Positions 25,687-34,421 of a stretch of DNA of 54,042 nt are shown in pieces. This stretch comes from an uncultured Eubacteriales bacterium (GTDB taxonomy: Bacteria > Bacillota > Clostridia > Peptostreptococcales > Anaerovoracaceae). Numbering within the stretch: position 1 is the stretch's first letter; each line of letters starts with the position of its first letter. The notes beneath the pieces were generated by a model. It saw nothing but the letters and a program-made list of their open reading frames with translations. It was not told where the DNA came from and made no database searches. Position numbers and translations under genes: made by a program. Where the stretch lies: NCBI GenBank assembly GCA_900540145.1, contig UQEW01000002.1, forward strand, positions 1 to 54,042, read 5' to 3'.

Positions 25687-27532
25687 CATTTTAGACAAAC
25701 AAATAGCAGATAAAATAGCTGCGGGAGAGGTCATAGAAAGACCTGTATCAATAATAAAAGAACTTATCGAAAACTCCATAGATGCCGGTGCCGATTCCAT
25801 AGTGGTAGAAATAAAAAAGGGCGGCAAGTCATATATCCGCGTGACAGATAATGGGTGCGGCATATCAGAAGAGGATGTAGAAAAGGCTTTTATGCGCCAC
25901 GCTACCAGTAAAATCTCCAGCGTATCCGATTTGGACTCAATCGGAACTCTTGGCTTTAGAGGAGAAGCTCTGGCTTCTGTAGCTGCTGTTACAAGGACAG
26001 AACTTCTTACTAAGAGAAAAGAGGACAAAGTAGGTACTAGACTGATAATCCACGGCGGCGAAATCATATCCCATCAGGCAGTGGGCTGTCCTGACGGTAC
26101 TACTCTGATAATCACTGATCTTTTTTATAACACGCCTGCTCGTCAAAAGTTTATGAAAAGCGATTCTGCCGAAAGCAGCATGATAATTGAATTGGTATCC
26201 CAGCTGGCCCTGGCATATACCGATATAGCTTTTAGACTGATAAATAATGAAAATGTGCTTTTTGCCACTGCCGGAGACGGCAACAGGCTAAATGTCATAT
26301 CAAGAGTTTTTCCAAATATTGACACAAATAATTTAGTTTTGGTAAAATATAAAGATAGCGGAATGGCTTTGGAAGGGTACATTTCTACTCCTGCGTTGAG
26401 CAGAACAGGAAGAAACGGACAAATATTTTTTGTCAATGGTCGAATAGTAAACAGCAAAGTAATAGAAAGAGGAGTTTCTTCCGGATATAAAGAGCGTCTG
26501 TTTGAAGGAAGATATCCCATAACATTTCTTTTTTTAGACGTAAACTCGTCCGAACTGGACGTAAATATCCATCCCAATAAGCGGGCTGTAAGATTTGATG
26601 ACGAAAAAATGATTGAAGACTTCATCGCAGCTGCCGTAAAAAATGCATTGGGGACTAAGGAGGCCGTAGTGCGCGCCGCTAATATTTTTCGCGATGCTTC
26701 GGTCTTTGATTCAAATACATCAATGGTTAAAGAGCCTGCAGGAAGTTCTAAAACATTCCAGCAGAACGAGCAAATAGACTTTAAAAACATTACGTCTACC
26801 AGCTTTTCTGATGACGAAGACATTCCACATATAAAGAAAGTCCTTCAGTTTGAACCTATAGAAACACCTCCTCAAGACGAATTTCTTGAGGATGAAACAG
26901 AAATTCAAAACTTCAAAGAAAATATAGAAATTCCAGCTCCTGCAATCAGACCTTTCGATTTTGACAGTCTCACTGTCACAGGAGTAATATTCAATACTTA
27001 TATTACTGCTGTAGATGATGATAATTTTTACCTTTTCGACCAGCACGCAGCCCATGAACGTGTCTTTTATGAAAAACTTGTGGGGGAATATGACAGAGAG
27101 GAGAAAATTACTCAGCCTATATTGCTTCCTATACTCATAGATGTCCCGGCATCCTTAGAAGAGTACGAAGAGAGATGGCTTACACCTCTTAGAGAAATGG
27201 GATTCGTTGTAGAAAACTTCGGTCAAGGCAGCTACAGAATATCAGAAATTCCAACTTTTATGAGCCTTTCTGAAGCAGAGGATTTCGTAAAAGATTTTGT
27301 TGACAATATAGACGGTAAACAAGACCTTAGAAACACTGTCGTAATAGACAAGCTTATAATGAAATCATGTAAATCTGCCGTAAAAGCACACGACCATCTC
27401 AAAGCAGAAGAGATAAATGCTTTGATGAATGAATTGAAGGCTTGTATCAATCCCTTCAGTTGCCCCCATGGCAGACCGACTTTCATAAAGCTTTCCAATT
27501 ATGAAATAGAAAGATTATTTAAAAGAGCATGA
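25679..27532 (+). CDS. mutL: DNA mismatch repair protein MutL
   Basis: MutL couples mismatch recognition to strand nicking. The GHKL ATPase domain has IAAGEVIERP (16-25), DNGCGISEEDV and GFRGEALASV, and NPNKRAVRF-type residues near 300. The C-terminal domain carries the endonuclease motif DQHAAHERVFYEKL near 450, so this is a nicking MutL, as expected for an organism without MutH. The 617 residues are normal. It overlaps miaA by 4 bases. Confidence 0.97.
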   Translation: MINILDKQIADKIAAGEVIERPVSIIKELIENSIDAGADSIVVEIKKGGKSYIRVTDNGCGISEEDVEKAFMRHATSKISSVSDLDSIGTLGFRGEALASVAAVTRTELLTKRKEDKVGTRLIIHGGEIISHQAVGCPDGTTLIITDLFYNTPARQKFMKSDSAESSMIIELVSQLALAYTDIAFRLINNENVLFATAGDGNRLNVISRVFPNIDTNNLVLVKYKDSGMALEGYISTPALSRTGRNGQIFFVNGRIVNSKVIERGVSSGYKERLFEGRYPITFLFLDVNSSELDVNIHPNKRAVRFDDEKMIEDFIAAAVKNALGTKEAVVRAANIFRDASVFDSNTSMVKEPAGSSKTFQQNEQIDFKNITSTSFSDDEDIPHIKKVLQFEPIETPPQDEFLEDETEIQNFKENIEIPAPAIRPFDFDSLTVTGVIFNTYITAVDDDNFYLFDQHAAHERVFYEKLVGEYDREEKITQPILLPILIDVPASLEEYEERWLTPLREMGFVVENFGQGSYRISEIPTFMSLSEAEDFVKDFVDNIDGKQDLRNTVVIDKLIMKSCKSAVKAHDHLKAEEINALMNELKACINPFSCPHGRPTFIKLSNYEIERLFKRA

Positions 27533-28491
27533 CAAGACAAATCATAGTTATTGCCGGACCTACGGCAGTAGGAAAAACAAAATATGCTATCGAAACTGCT
27601 TTAGAGCTTAACGGAGAAATAGTTTCATGCGATTCTATGCAATGCTACAAATATATGGATATAGGCAGCGCTAAACCTACTAAAGCTGAGCTTTCCATGG
27701 TAAGGCACCATCTTGTGGACATAATAGATCCTGCCGGCGATTTTTCCGTTGCTCAATATCAAAAATTGGCAAAAGAGGCCATAGAAGACATTTTTTCCAG
27801 AGGGAAAATACCTATAATCGCAGGGGGAACAGGTCTGTATCTTAATTCTATTCTATATGATATGGACTTCAGCGATGTTCCGAAAGATGACGAGCTTCGT
27901 CTTACGTTGGAAAAAGAAGCTCAACTGTTCGGTCCCGAATACATTTACGAGAAGTTGAAAAATAAAGACAGCGAGGCTGCAGCCAGGATACATCCCAATA
28001 ATGTAAAAAAAATCATAAGGGCTCTCGAAGCTGCTCAATATGGCAGCAAAGTAAGAGATTTCAAAAATTGTACAAAAAAGTGTAAGGATTATGAAAGAAT
28101 CTTAACAGGATTGACCAGAAACAGGGATGAACTTTATGATAGAATAAACAAGAGGGTAGATATTCTGGTACAGGAAGGGCTTTTTAAAGAAGTGGAAGAT
28201 TTGCTCGAAATGGGTCTTACAGAAGACGATATATCTATGAAAGGCATAGGATATAAGGAAATAATAGCCTATTTCGACGGTTTATACACAAAAGAAGAAA
28301 CCATAGATCTTATAAAAAAGAACACGCGTCATTTAGCCAAGAGACAGCTTACATGGTTTAGACGTTACGAGGATATGCATTGGTTCAACATAAGTAATTA
28401 CGCTGATGACCAAACTGCTGTAAAGGAATTGATATCATGGCTGAAAAGCAAATTAGAATACACAACAAAAGCGACAAGCCGGACAATATAA
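27529..28491 (+). CDS. miaA: tRNA dimethylallyltransferase MiaA
   Basis: MiaA prenylates A37 of tRNAs reading UNN codons, using dimethylallyl diphosphate. The P-loop is AGPTAVGKTKYAIE at residues 8-21, followed by CDSMQCYKYMDIGSAKP; GGTGLYLNSIL is near 96-106 and LTRNRDELYDRINKRVD near 196. The 320 residues fit. It follows mutL (ATGA overlap). hfq, often next to miaA, is absent; a tyrosine recombinase starts inside its 3' end instead. Confidence 0.96.
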   Translation: MTRQIIVIAGPTAVGKTKYAIETALELNGEIVSCDSMQCYKYMDIGSAKPTKAELSMVRHHLVDIIDPAGDFSVAQYQKLAKEAIEDIFSRGKIPIIAGGTGLYLNSILYDMDFSDVPKDDELRLTLEKEAQLFGPEYIYEKLKNKDSEAAARIHPNNVKKIIRALEAAQYGSKVRDFKNCTKKCKDYERILTGLTRNRDELYDRINKRVDILVQEGLFKEVEDLLEMGLTEDDISMKGIGYKEIIAYFDGLYTKEETIDLIKKNTRHLAKRQLTWFRRYEDMHWFNISNYADDQTAVKELISWLKSKLEYTTKATSRTI

Positions 28492-29564
28492 TTAAAAAGG
28501 AAAACGATATTTTTCTTCAATGTGAAGAGCTGGAAAAACAAATGCCGGGTTTTTTACGCGGATTTTTCGCGTATCTGAGAGGCAATGTGCTTCCGATGAC
28601 CAGGCTGGCATATCTTCATGATATTCGTTTTTTTCTGCAATATCTCATATGTGAAACTGATTTGACCGCTGCCGAAGATATAAAACAAATCAAATTGGAA
28701 GATCTTCAGCAAGTTCAATCGGTAGATGTCAATATGTTTATTGATTATTGCAGAAAATATAAAATAGAAACTGACAAAGCCGTATATCTCTACGAAAATT
28801 CCAATAAAACCTTAGCGCGTAAAAAATCTTCTGTTTCAGTGCTATTTAAATATTTATACAGAGACGGTCTTGTAGAAAAAAATATAACTGATGGATTTGA
28901 CCCCATAAGAGTTTCACGTCCCGGAGAGAAGGAAATAAAAGCGCTTCAAGATGATGAGGTTATGATAATGCTTGATGCAGTCTCTTCGGGGACAGGACTT
29001 ACTGACAGAGAACGAATATATTGGGAAAAAACTAAATTAAGGGATAAAGCTATATTAATTTTTTTTGTTACCTATGGATTAAGGCTTTCCGAATTGCAGC
29101 AGCTCAATATTTCATCCTTTAATTTTGCAAGAGGCGAATTTAAAATTTTCAGAAAAAGAGGAAAAGAGTCTGTCATGCCGTTAAACAAATCGGCGACGGA
29201 AGTAATAAATGATTATATCCAATTGGAAAGACCTTCTGAAGATAAAATCAGTCAAGAAGAGGACAAAGATGCGCTTTTCCTTTCCCTGCAAGGGAAAAGA
29301 ATGACGGAGCGGCAGATAAGAGAATTAGTCAAAAAATATACATCTATAGCGCTTCATACCTCAAGAAAAGGCGGATACAGTCCTCATAAGCTTCGCGCGA
29401 CAGCGGCGACCAGCTTGATTGGTCGAGGAAATTCTATCTATGACGTGGCAGCTCTTTTGGATCACGAGCAGGTGACCACAACTCAGCTATATGCCCGCCA
29501 TAAAGCCGATGTGAAAAGAGATTTGGTAAAAGATATGGAATGGGAAGAGGAGAGAAAAAAATAA
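28437..29564 (+). CDS. Tyrosine recombinase (XerC/XerD-like), chromosomal type
   Basis: This 375-residue tyrosine recombinase has a SAM-like core-binding domain (about 35-160) and a catalytic domain with the full set of active residues: R216 in GLRLSEL, K243 in KRGKES, H317 and R320 in PHKLRATAAT, H343 in LLDHEQVTTTQLY, and nucleophile Y352. It overlaps the miaA end by 55 bases but has its own AAGGA 9 bases before ATG 28437. No att sites or phage genes flank it, so it is more likely a housekeeping Xer-type enzyme than an integrase of a mobile element. Its target site is unknown. Confidence 0.85.
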   Translation: MAEKQIRIHNKSDKPDNIIKKENDIFLQCEELEKQMPGFLRGFFAYLRGNVLPMTRLAYLHDIRFFLQYLICETDLTAAEDIKQIKLEDLQQVQSVDVNMFIDYCRKYKIETDKAVYLYENSNKTLARKKSSVSVLFKYLYRDGLVEKNITDGFDPIRVSRPGEKEIKALQDDEVMIMLDAVSSGTGLTDRERIYWEKTKLRDKAILIFFVTYGLRLSELQQLNISSFNFARGEFKIFRKRGKESVMPLNKSATEVINDYIQLERPSEDKISQEEDKDALFLSLQGKRMTERQIRELVKKYTSIALHTSRKGGYSPHKLRATAATSLIGRGNSIYDVAALLDHEQVTTTQLYARHKADVKRDLVKDMEWEEERKK

Positions 29565-30854
29565 ATGAATCATACAGATATTTTATTGCAAAATGAATTT
29601 AAAATAGATCCGTCAGTTTTAAAGCTGGTACAAGAAGCTGAATCTGAGGTTCAAGAGCAATTCCGGCGTTTGGACGACATAATGGCATATAATCAATACA
29701 AAATACTGGCAGCTCTTCAAAAAAACAGATTGAGCGATATGCACTTCGGCTGGAATACAGGCTACGGTTATGATGACCCGGGAAGAGATGCAGTCGAAAA
29801 GATATATTCAGATATATTCCATACAGACAGTGCTCTCGTAAGACCTACCATAGTCAACGGTACCCACGCTTTGGCGATAACCTTATTAGGTATCTTAAGA
29901 CCCGGCGATGAATTGATTTACTGCACAGGCAGACCTTATGATACTCTGGAAGAAGTAATAGGCATAAGAGGGGAGGGCAACGGCTCTCTTAAAGATTACG
30001 GCATATCTTATAAACAAGTAGAGCTTCTGCCTGACGGTTCTATAGATTTAGAAGGCGTAAAAAAAGCGATTTCTGAAAAAACCAGAATGGTTACAGTGCA
30101 GAGAGCCACCGGGTATGGATGTAGAAAAGCTATAACAATAGAACAAATAGGAGAGTGGGCTGATTTTGTTGCCGATTTAAATCCTAATATAGTAAAGATG
30201 ACTGATAATTGCTACGGGGAATTCCTGGATGTTAAAGAACCTACGGACGTTGGCGTAGATGTGATAGCAGGCTCTCTCATAAAAAATCCCGGCGGAGGAT
30301 TGGCTCTGACCGGCGGATACGTAGCAGGAAGGTCTGATTTAATTGATAAAATTCAATATAGGATGACATGCCCGGGAATAGGAGGAGAGTGCGGTTTAAC
30401 TTTCGGACAGACAAGAACCATGTTACAGGGGCTCTTCCAGGCGCCTCGAGTAGTCAACGGCGCTGTCAAGGGAGCTATATTGTGCGGAAAAGCATATGAA
30501 AAACTCGGATTTGAGGTTTGTCCAAAGCCAGAAGACCAGCGCAGCGATATAATTCAGGCAGTAAGACTTAACGATGCCAAAGCTTTAGAGTGTTTCTGCC
30601 GAGCCATACAGGCAGCTGCTCCTGTGGATGCTCATGTATCGCCGATTCCATGGGACATGCCGGGATACGAATCTCAGGTTATAATGGCAGCCGGAGCCTT
30701 CGTACAGGGCTCATCTATAGAATTAAGCGCCGATGCTCCTATGAGAGAGCCTTATAATGTATATTTTCAAGGGGGGTTAACTTACGAACATTCAAAATTC
30801 GGTGTAATGAAATCCATTGATGCTTTGCTGAAAAACAATTTGATTTCGATATAG
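29565..30854 (+). CDS. Methionine gamma-lyase family / aluminium resistance-like PLP protein (YnbB)
   Basis: This 429-residue protein belongs to the PLP fold-type I family PF06838, called methionine gamma-lyase family or aluminium resistance protein. Family blocks are LSDMHFGWNTGYGYDD near 56, VRPTIVNGTHALAITLLG near 88, RATGYGCRKA and the PLP-lysine region AGSLIKNPGGGLALTGGYVAG near 238. Activity has not been well established for this family. The ATG follows the recombinase stop directly, with GAGGAGAG as ribosome site, so it is co-translated with the mut-miaA operon. Confidence 0.9.
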   Translation: MNHTDILLQNEFKIDPSVLKLVQEAESEVQEQFRRLDDIMAYNQYKILAALQKNRLSDMHFGWNTGYGYDDPGRDAVEKIYSDIFHTDSALVRPTIVNGTHALAITLLGILRPGDELIYCTGRPYDTLEEVIGIRGEGNGSLKDYGISYKQVELLPDGSIDLEGVKKAISEKTRMVTVQRATGYGCRKAITIEQIGEWADFVADLNPNIVKMTDNCYGEFLDVKEPTDVGVDVIAGSLIKNPGGGLALTGGYVAGRSDLIDKIQYRMTCPGIGGECGLTFGQTRTMLQGLFQAPRVVNGAVKGAILCGKAYEKLGFEVCPKPEDQRSDIIQAVRLNDAKALECFCRAIQAAAPVDAHVSPIPWDMPGYESQVIMAAGAFVQGSSIELSADAPMREPYNVYFQGGLTYEHSKFGVMKSIDALLKNNLISI

Positions 30855-30876
30855 TACTAAACGGGGATTTGAGAAA

Positions 30877-31608
30877 ATGGGAATAAATAATTTAAAGGAA
30901 CAAGAAAATAAAAGGAATGTACTTATATCTACATTAAAGATATTGCTATTAGTTGGAATAGTAGTCGGTATTCCTCTTTACATCTATTTCTTCCATGGAG
31001 ATTGGCTGTCTCAATTTAAGAGTTTTGATGATATAATAGCATATCTCCAAAGATATAAGTTTGAATCTATACCAATATATATCGGTATACAAATAATACA
31101 GATAATCATCAGCGTAATACCCGGCCAATTCTTTAATTTGGCGGCAGGATATCTGTATACTTTTTTCCCGGCGTTGCTGTTTTCCATTACGGGAGCATTT
31201 CTTGGAACATTAATTTCATTTATGCTGGCCAGATGGCTGGGAAGTGATTTTGTTCACATGTTTTTTGGAAAAGAAAAAGCAAAAGATTATGTAAAGAAGC
31301 TTAACTCTAAAAAAGCATATACGATTGTATTTTTAATTTATCTGATACCTGGAATACCAAAAGATATCGTCAGCTATGCTGCAGGTGTTTCAGAAATGAA
31401 ATTTAAACCATTTATGCTTTTATCACTGGTTGGACGCCTGCCGGGCATGTCAGTAAGCATTATGATAGGAAGCATGTGGAATAAAGAAGTATATTTTGGA
31501 ATGATAGCTTTAGCTGTGATTGCTGTATTATCATTTTTACTCTGTATAATATTTAGAAAGAAAATCAACGCGTTTCTTGACAAAGCTTATGACAAAATTA
31601 GCAATTGA
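30877..31608 (+). CDS. TVP38/TMEM64 (DedA-like) family membrane protein
   Basis: This 243-residue polytopic protein has an N-terminal membrane segment (19-42) and the SNARE-associated/VTT core: IPGQFFNLAAGYLYTFFPALLFSITGAFLGT-like stretch near 80-115, and YLIPGIPKDIVSYAAGVS near 156-173, the family motif. Further membrane helices lie at 195-225. VTT proteins are thought to be lipid scramblases or transporters; the cargo here is unknown. Its stop codon lies inside a perfect hairpin that ends this long operon. Confidence 0.87.
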   Translation: MGINNLKEQENKRNVLISTLKILLLVGIVVGIPLYIYFFHGDWLSQFKSFDDIIAYLQRYKFESIPIYIGIQIIQIIISVIPGQFFNLAAGYLYTFFPALLFSITGAFLGTLISFMLARWLGSDFVHMFFGKEKAKDYVKKLNSKKAYTIVFLIYLIPGIPKDIVSYAAGVSEMKFKPFMLLSLVGRLPGMSVSIMIGSMWNKEVYFGMIALAVIAVLSFLLCIIFRKKINAFLDKAYDKISN

Positions 31609-31631
31609 TTTTTTAATCAATTGCTAATTTT
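31594..31631. terminator. Bidirectional terminator between TVP38 gene and SGNH gene
   Basis: A 17-bp perfect stem (AAAATTAGCAATTGATT and its complement) with a TTTT loop has A-rich and T-rich flanks that serve both strands. The TGA of the + gene lies in the left arm, and the - gene ends 3 bases to the right. Confidence 0.88.
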
Positions 31632-31633
31632 TA

Positions 31634-32440
31634 TCATGATATAAACGATAATCTATTCCAAAGCTGGGCGGCACTTATCATTCTTACCATCCATTTAGGA
31701 TAATAAGAGGTAGATACATGAATACCATCTCCCGCATAGTATTCAGGGTGCTCTATAAGCAAATCAGTGTTGTCTATATATTCAGCATCTATTGCATCGC
31801 ACATTTGTTTTATATCTAAATTAAAATCTTCCCACTTATAAAAGTATCCACCAGAAGAGATTTTGCTGTCTGAAGGCTTAGGTATGGAATTGACATATAT
31901 TTTAGTGTCCGGTGAAATCTCTTTAAATTGTTCTATTAATCCTCTATATTTTTCTGTAAAGGCCTTTGAATCTCCGCTGTACATACCCATATCGTTGGTG
32001 CCATAGGAAAAAAATGCAGTAGAGGGCAGGGTGGAGGCTGCATCTTTTATCATTTGCTCGCTATTGAGAACAGAACCGCCAACGCGGCAATAGACTATAT
32101 TTTCACTTAGAAAACCATAAACAGATAAGCCCTCTGTTATGGAGTCACCAAGAATTACGGAATCATCAAAAATATTTTCATAATTTATGTTTGATTCAGT
32201 AATTTCGCCGCTGTTAATCTTTGAAGCGATATCAAAAGCAACACTGCAAGAATTCTGGCTGTTTGTAACTATTGAATTATATGATAAAACATGAGTTCCT
32301 TCTGAATTCTGCACGTTTTGATTTTTCCCTGCAGTCAGTTTGAACAAGACTACGCCAAATGCCAACATCAAAACGATTAATACTATTATCATTAACTTTA
32401 TATTATTTTTTCTACGGAATTTTCCGGAAGAATTTCCCAT
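31634..32440 (-). CDS. SGNH/GDSL-type hydrolase, membrane-anchored
   Basis: This 268-residue protein has an N-terminal anchor (15-36) and an extracellular SGNH esterase domain. Block I is LGDSITEG with nucleophile S100, block II has G122, block III is SYGTND with N149, and block V is DGIH with D238 and H241. A role in trimming acetyl groups from envelope polymers is plausible, but the substrate is not shown. It lies downstream of nhaC and is separated from it by a terminator. Confidence 0.85.
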   Translation of the reverse strand: MGNSSGKFRRKNNIKLMIIVLIVLMLAFGVVLFKLTAGKNQNVQNSEGTHVLSYNSIVTNSQNSCSVAFDIASKINSGEITESNINYENIFDDSVILGDSITEGLSVYGFLSENIVYCRVGGSVLNSEQMIKDAASTLPSTAFFSYGTNDMGMYSGDSKAFTEKYRGLIEQFKEISPDTKIYVNSIPKPSDSKISSGGYFYKWEDFNLDIKQMCDAIDAEYIDNTDLLIEHPEYYAGDGIHVSTSYYPKWMVRMISAAQLWNRLSFIS

Positions 32441-32475
32441 AAATGAAAAAACCTCTCTTTCTTTTTTTCCAGCAT

Positions 32476-32504
32476 AAAAGGCTGCCTTTGTCGGGCAGCC
32501 TTTT
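32476..32504 (-). terminator. Terminator after nhaC-family gene
   Basis: AAAAGGCTGCC and GGCAGCCTTTT form an 11-bp stem with a 7-base loop. Both flanks are A/T rich, so it can work on either strand; position suggests nhaC. Confidence 0.85.
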
Positions 32505-32550
32505 ATTGTGTTAAAGGCTTAATTATATTGTTTTAGTTCACACTTTCAAG

Positions 32551-34194
32551 TTATGCTTTTTCTTCAGCACCAAATTTTTTCCTGAGAGCAAGAAGTACCA
32601 GGAACATAAGAGCGAAAGCAATGATCAGCGATATAGCTGCGTTTCTTACGAATCCGGCTATTATGTAGCATACAAAGCTTACTACTGCAACAGTAACAGC
32701 ATATGGAATTTGAGTATTTACATGGTTGATATGGTAGCACTGAGCTCCAGCCGAAGACATGATTGTCGTATCGGAAATAGGTGAGCAGTGGTCTCCCATT
32801 ACAGCGCCGGCCATACAAGCTGATATGGAGATGATCTCCATCTGTGCGTCGTAATTTTCGAATACTGCCATTACTATAGGAATCAATACACCAAAGGTTC
32901 CCCATGAAGTACCTGTAGCAAACGCCAAACCGCATCCTACCAGGAATACTATTGCAGGCAGGAAGTTCATGAAGCTTTCGGCACCGGATTCAACTATTCC
33001 GGCAACATAATCTGCAGCTCCTAAGCTGTCTGTCATGGTCTTGATAGTCCATGCAAGAGTCAGGATTAATATAGCTGCTATCATTGCTTTGAAGCCTTCA
33101 GGAATAGCATCCATCATTTCTCTGAACTTAATAGTTCTTCTGAACATAAAGTAGATAATTATCACTATCAGTGACAGAAGGCTACCAAATGACAATCCTG
33201 CGGCAGCATCACTGTTAGCGAAGGAATCAATAAAGTTGTTTTCTCCGTGGAAGAATCCACCTGAGTACATGATTCCGCAAATACAAAATACGATAATTAT
33301 AATTACAGGGATAACCAAATCTATTACACGTCCCTTTCCATCATCGCGAACTTCTTTTTCAGCGTCAGCGTAAGGTCTTTCAGGAGTTGTATAGATGTCA
33401 TCATGTAAGATAGCGTTTTCTTCGTGCTTTCTCATAGGACCGTAGTCTATTCTCATGATTGTTATACCTATCATGAAGAAGATAGTCAGCAACGCATAGT
33501 AGTTATAAGGAATAGCACTTATGAAAACTCTAAAGCCTTCACCTTCGCCTACGAATCCGCTGACAGCAGCAGCCCAGGAAGAAATAGGCGCTATAATACA
33601 TACAGGAGCGGCTGTAGCGTCAATCAGGTAAGCCAGTTTTGCCTTTGATACCTTATGACTTTCGGTTATAGGACGCATAACGCTTCCTACTGTCAGGCAG
33701 TTGAAGTAATCGTCTACGAAAATCAAGCATCCCAAAACAACGGTAGCCAGCTGAGCACCGATTCTTGTTTTAATGCGTTTCTGAGCCCATCTTCCGAAGG
33801 CTGCCGAACCGCCTGACATGTTCATCAGGCAAACGATTACTCCCAGCATAACCAGGAATACCAATATACCTACGTTATAGCTATCAGCCAGGTTTGCGAT
33901 AATTCCGTCATAGAGTACATGTCTTACTGTACCTTCGAATAAATTATAATCCGATGATCCAATGGAGTATAAAATACCTCCGATTACAATACCTATAAAC
34001 AGGGAGCTGTAAACCTCTTTTGTTATCAGCGCAAGTCCTATTGCGACGATAGGAGGTATCAGTGACCAGAAGGTACCGTAAAGGGCAGGCTTAGCGGCTT
34101 CTTCTTCAGCCGCGAAGGCAAACATAGAGCAACATGCCACTATGAGCAGAGCCAATCCAATGATCCATACGGATCTTTGTCTTAAACTCTTCAT
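32551..34194 (-). CDS. Na+/H+ antiporter NhaC family protein
   Basis: This 547-residue polytopic transporter begins with a signal-like hydrophobic segment (9-29, ending AFAAEEE). It has about 11 more membrane segments. NhaC-family marks include FVDDYFNCLTVGSVMRP near 155-172, DATAAPVCIIAPISSWAA near 188, and ATGTSWGTFGVLIPI near 425, with GDHCSPISDTTIMSSAGA near 462-479. It probably exchanges Na+ for H+; some family members instead move malate/lactate or amino acids. GGAGGG precedes the ATG. The gene is divergent from the LexA-box LysM gene. Confidence 0.88.
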   Translation of the reverse strand: MKSLRQRSVWIIGLALLIVACCSMFAFAAEEEAAKPALYGTFWSLIPPIVAIGLALITKEVYSSLFIGIVIGGILYSIGSSDYNLFEGTVRHVLYDGIIANLADSYNVGILVFLVMLGVIVCLMNMSGGSAAFGRWAQKRIKTRIGAQLATVVLGCLIFVDDYFNCLTVGSVMRPITESHKVSKAKLAYLIDATAAPVCIIAPISSWAAAVSGFVGEGEGFRVFISAIPYNYYALLTIFFMIGITIMRIDYGPMRKHEENAILHDDIYTTPERPYADAEKEVRDDGKGRVIDLVIPVIIIIVFCICGIMYSGGFFHGENNFIDSFANSDAAAGLSFGSLLSLIVIIIYFMFRRTIKFREMMDAIPEGFKAMIAAILILTLAWTIKTMTDSLGAADYVAGIVESGAESFMNFLPAIVFLVGCGLAFATGTSWGTFGVLIPIVMAVFENYDAQMEIISISACMAGAVMGDHCSPISDTTIMSSAGAQCYHINHVNTQIPYAVTVAVVSFVCYIIAGFVRNAAISLIIAFALMFLVLLALRKKFGAEEKA

Positions 34195-34244
34195 AAATAA
34201 TCCCTCCTTAATTAATAAGCAATATAATATTAGCCTCTGTCAAC

Positions 34245-34273
34245 ATTTTAACGTTAATTAGTAAAAAATACAA
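34245..34273 (-). promoter_or_regulatory. Possible promoter of nhaC-family gene
   Basis: Read on the - strand: TTGTAT (34273-34268), 17-bp spacer, TAAAAT (34250-34245), about 50 bases before the start. A nearly perfect 35-bp AT-rich palindrome (34275-34309) lies just upstream. Confidence 0.45.
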
Positions 34274-34333
34274 TACATTTTAAAAAAAATAATTTTTTTT
34301 ACAAAATGTAAACATATGTAAGTGAAAATATGT

Positions 34334-34346
34334 GAACAAATGTTTG
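34334..34346. promoter_or_regulatory. LexA (SOS) box 1 upstream of the yneA-like gene
   Basis: GAACAAATGTTTG fits the Gram-positive LexA consensus CGAACRNRYGTTYG except for the first C. It lies 8 bases before the -35 box. Confidence 0.8.
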
Positions 34347-34354
34347 TTTTCCTC

Positions 34355-34383
34355 TTGACAGCGAACTGATATTCTGATAAATT
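34355..34383 (+). promoter_or_regulatory. SigA promoter of the yneA-like gene
   Basis: TTGACA (34355-34360), a 17-bp spacer and TAAATT (34378-34383). The spacer contains a weaker LexA-like site, CGAACTGATATTCT (34362-34375). Two good LexA boxes flank the promoter. Confidence 0.7.
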
Positions 34384-34391
34384 ATAAATAA

Positions 34392-34404
34392 GAACAAACG
34401 TTTG
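34392..34404. promoter_or_regulatory. LexA (SOS) box 2, at the transcription start of the yneA-like gene
   Basis: GAACAAACGTTTG again matches the LexA consensus apart from the first base. It lies 9 bases after the -10 box, where bound LexA would block initiation. Confidence 0.8.
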
Positions 34405-34421
34405 GAAAGGGTGGCGCGGTT

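Noticed and set aside
28437..29564. Tyrosine recombinase as mark of a prophage or integrative element
   Set aside because: Neighbours are housekeeping genes in one overlapping operon, and I found no flanking direct repeats, tRNA target or phage genes.
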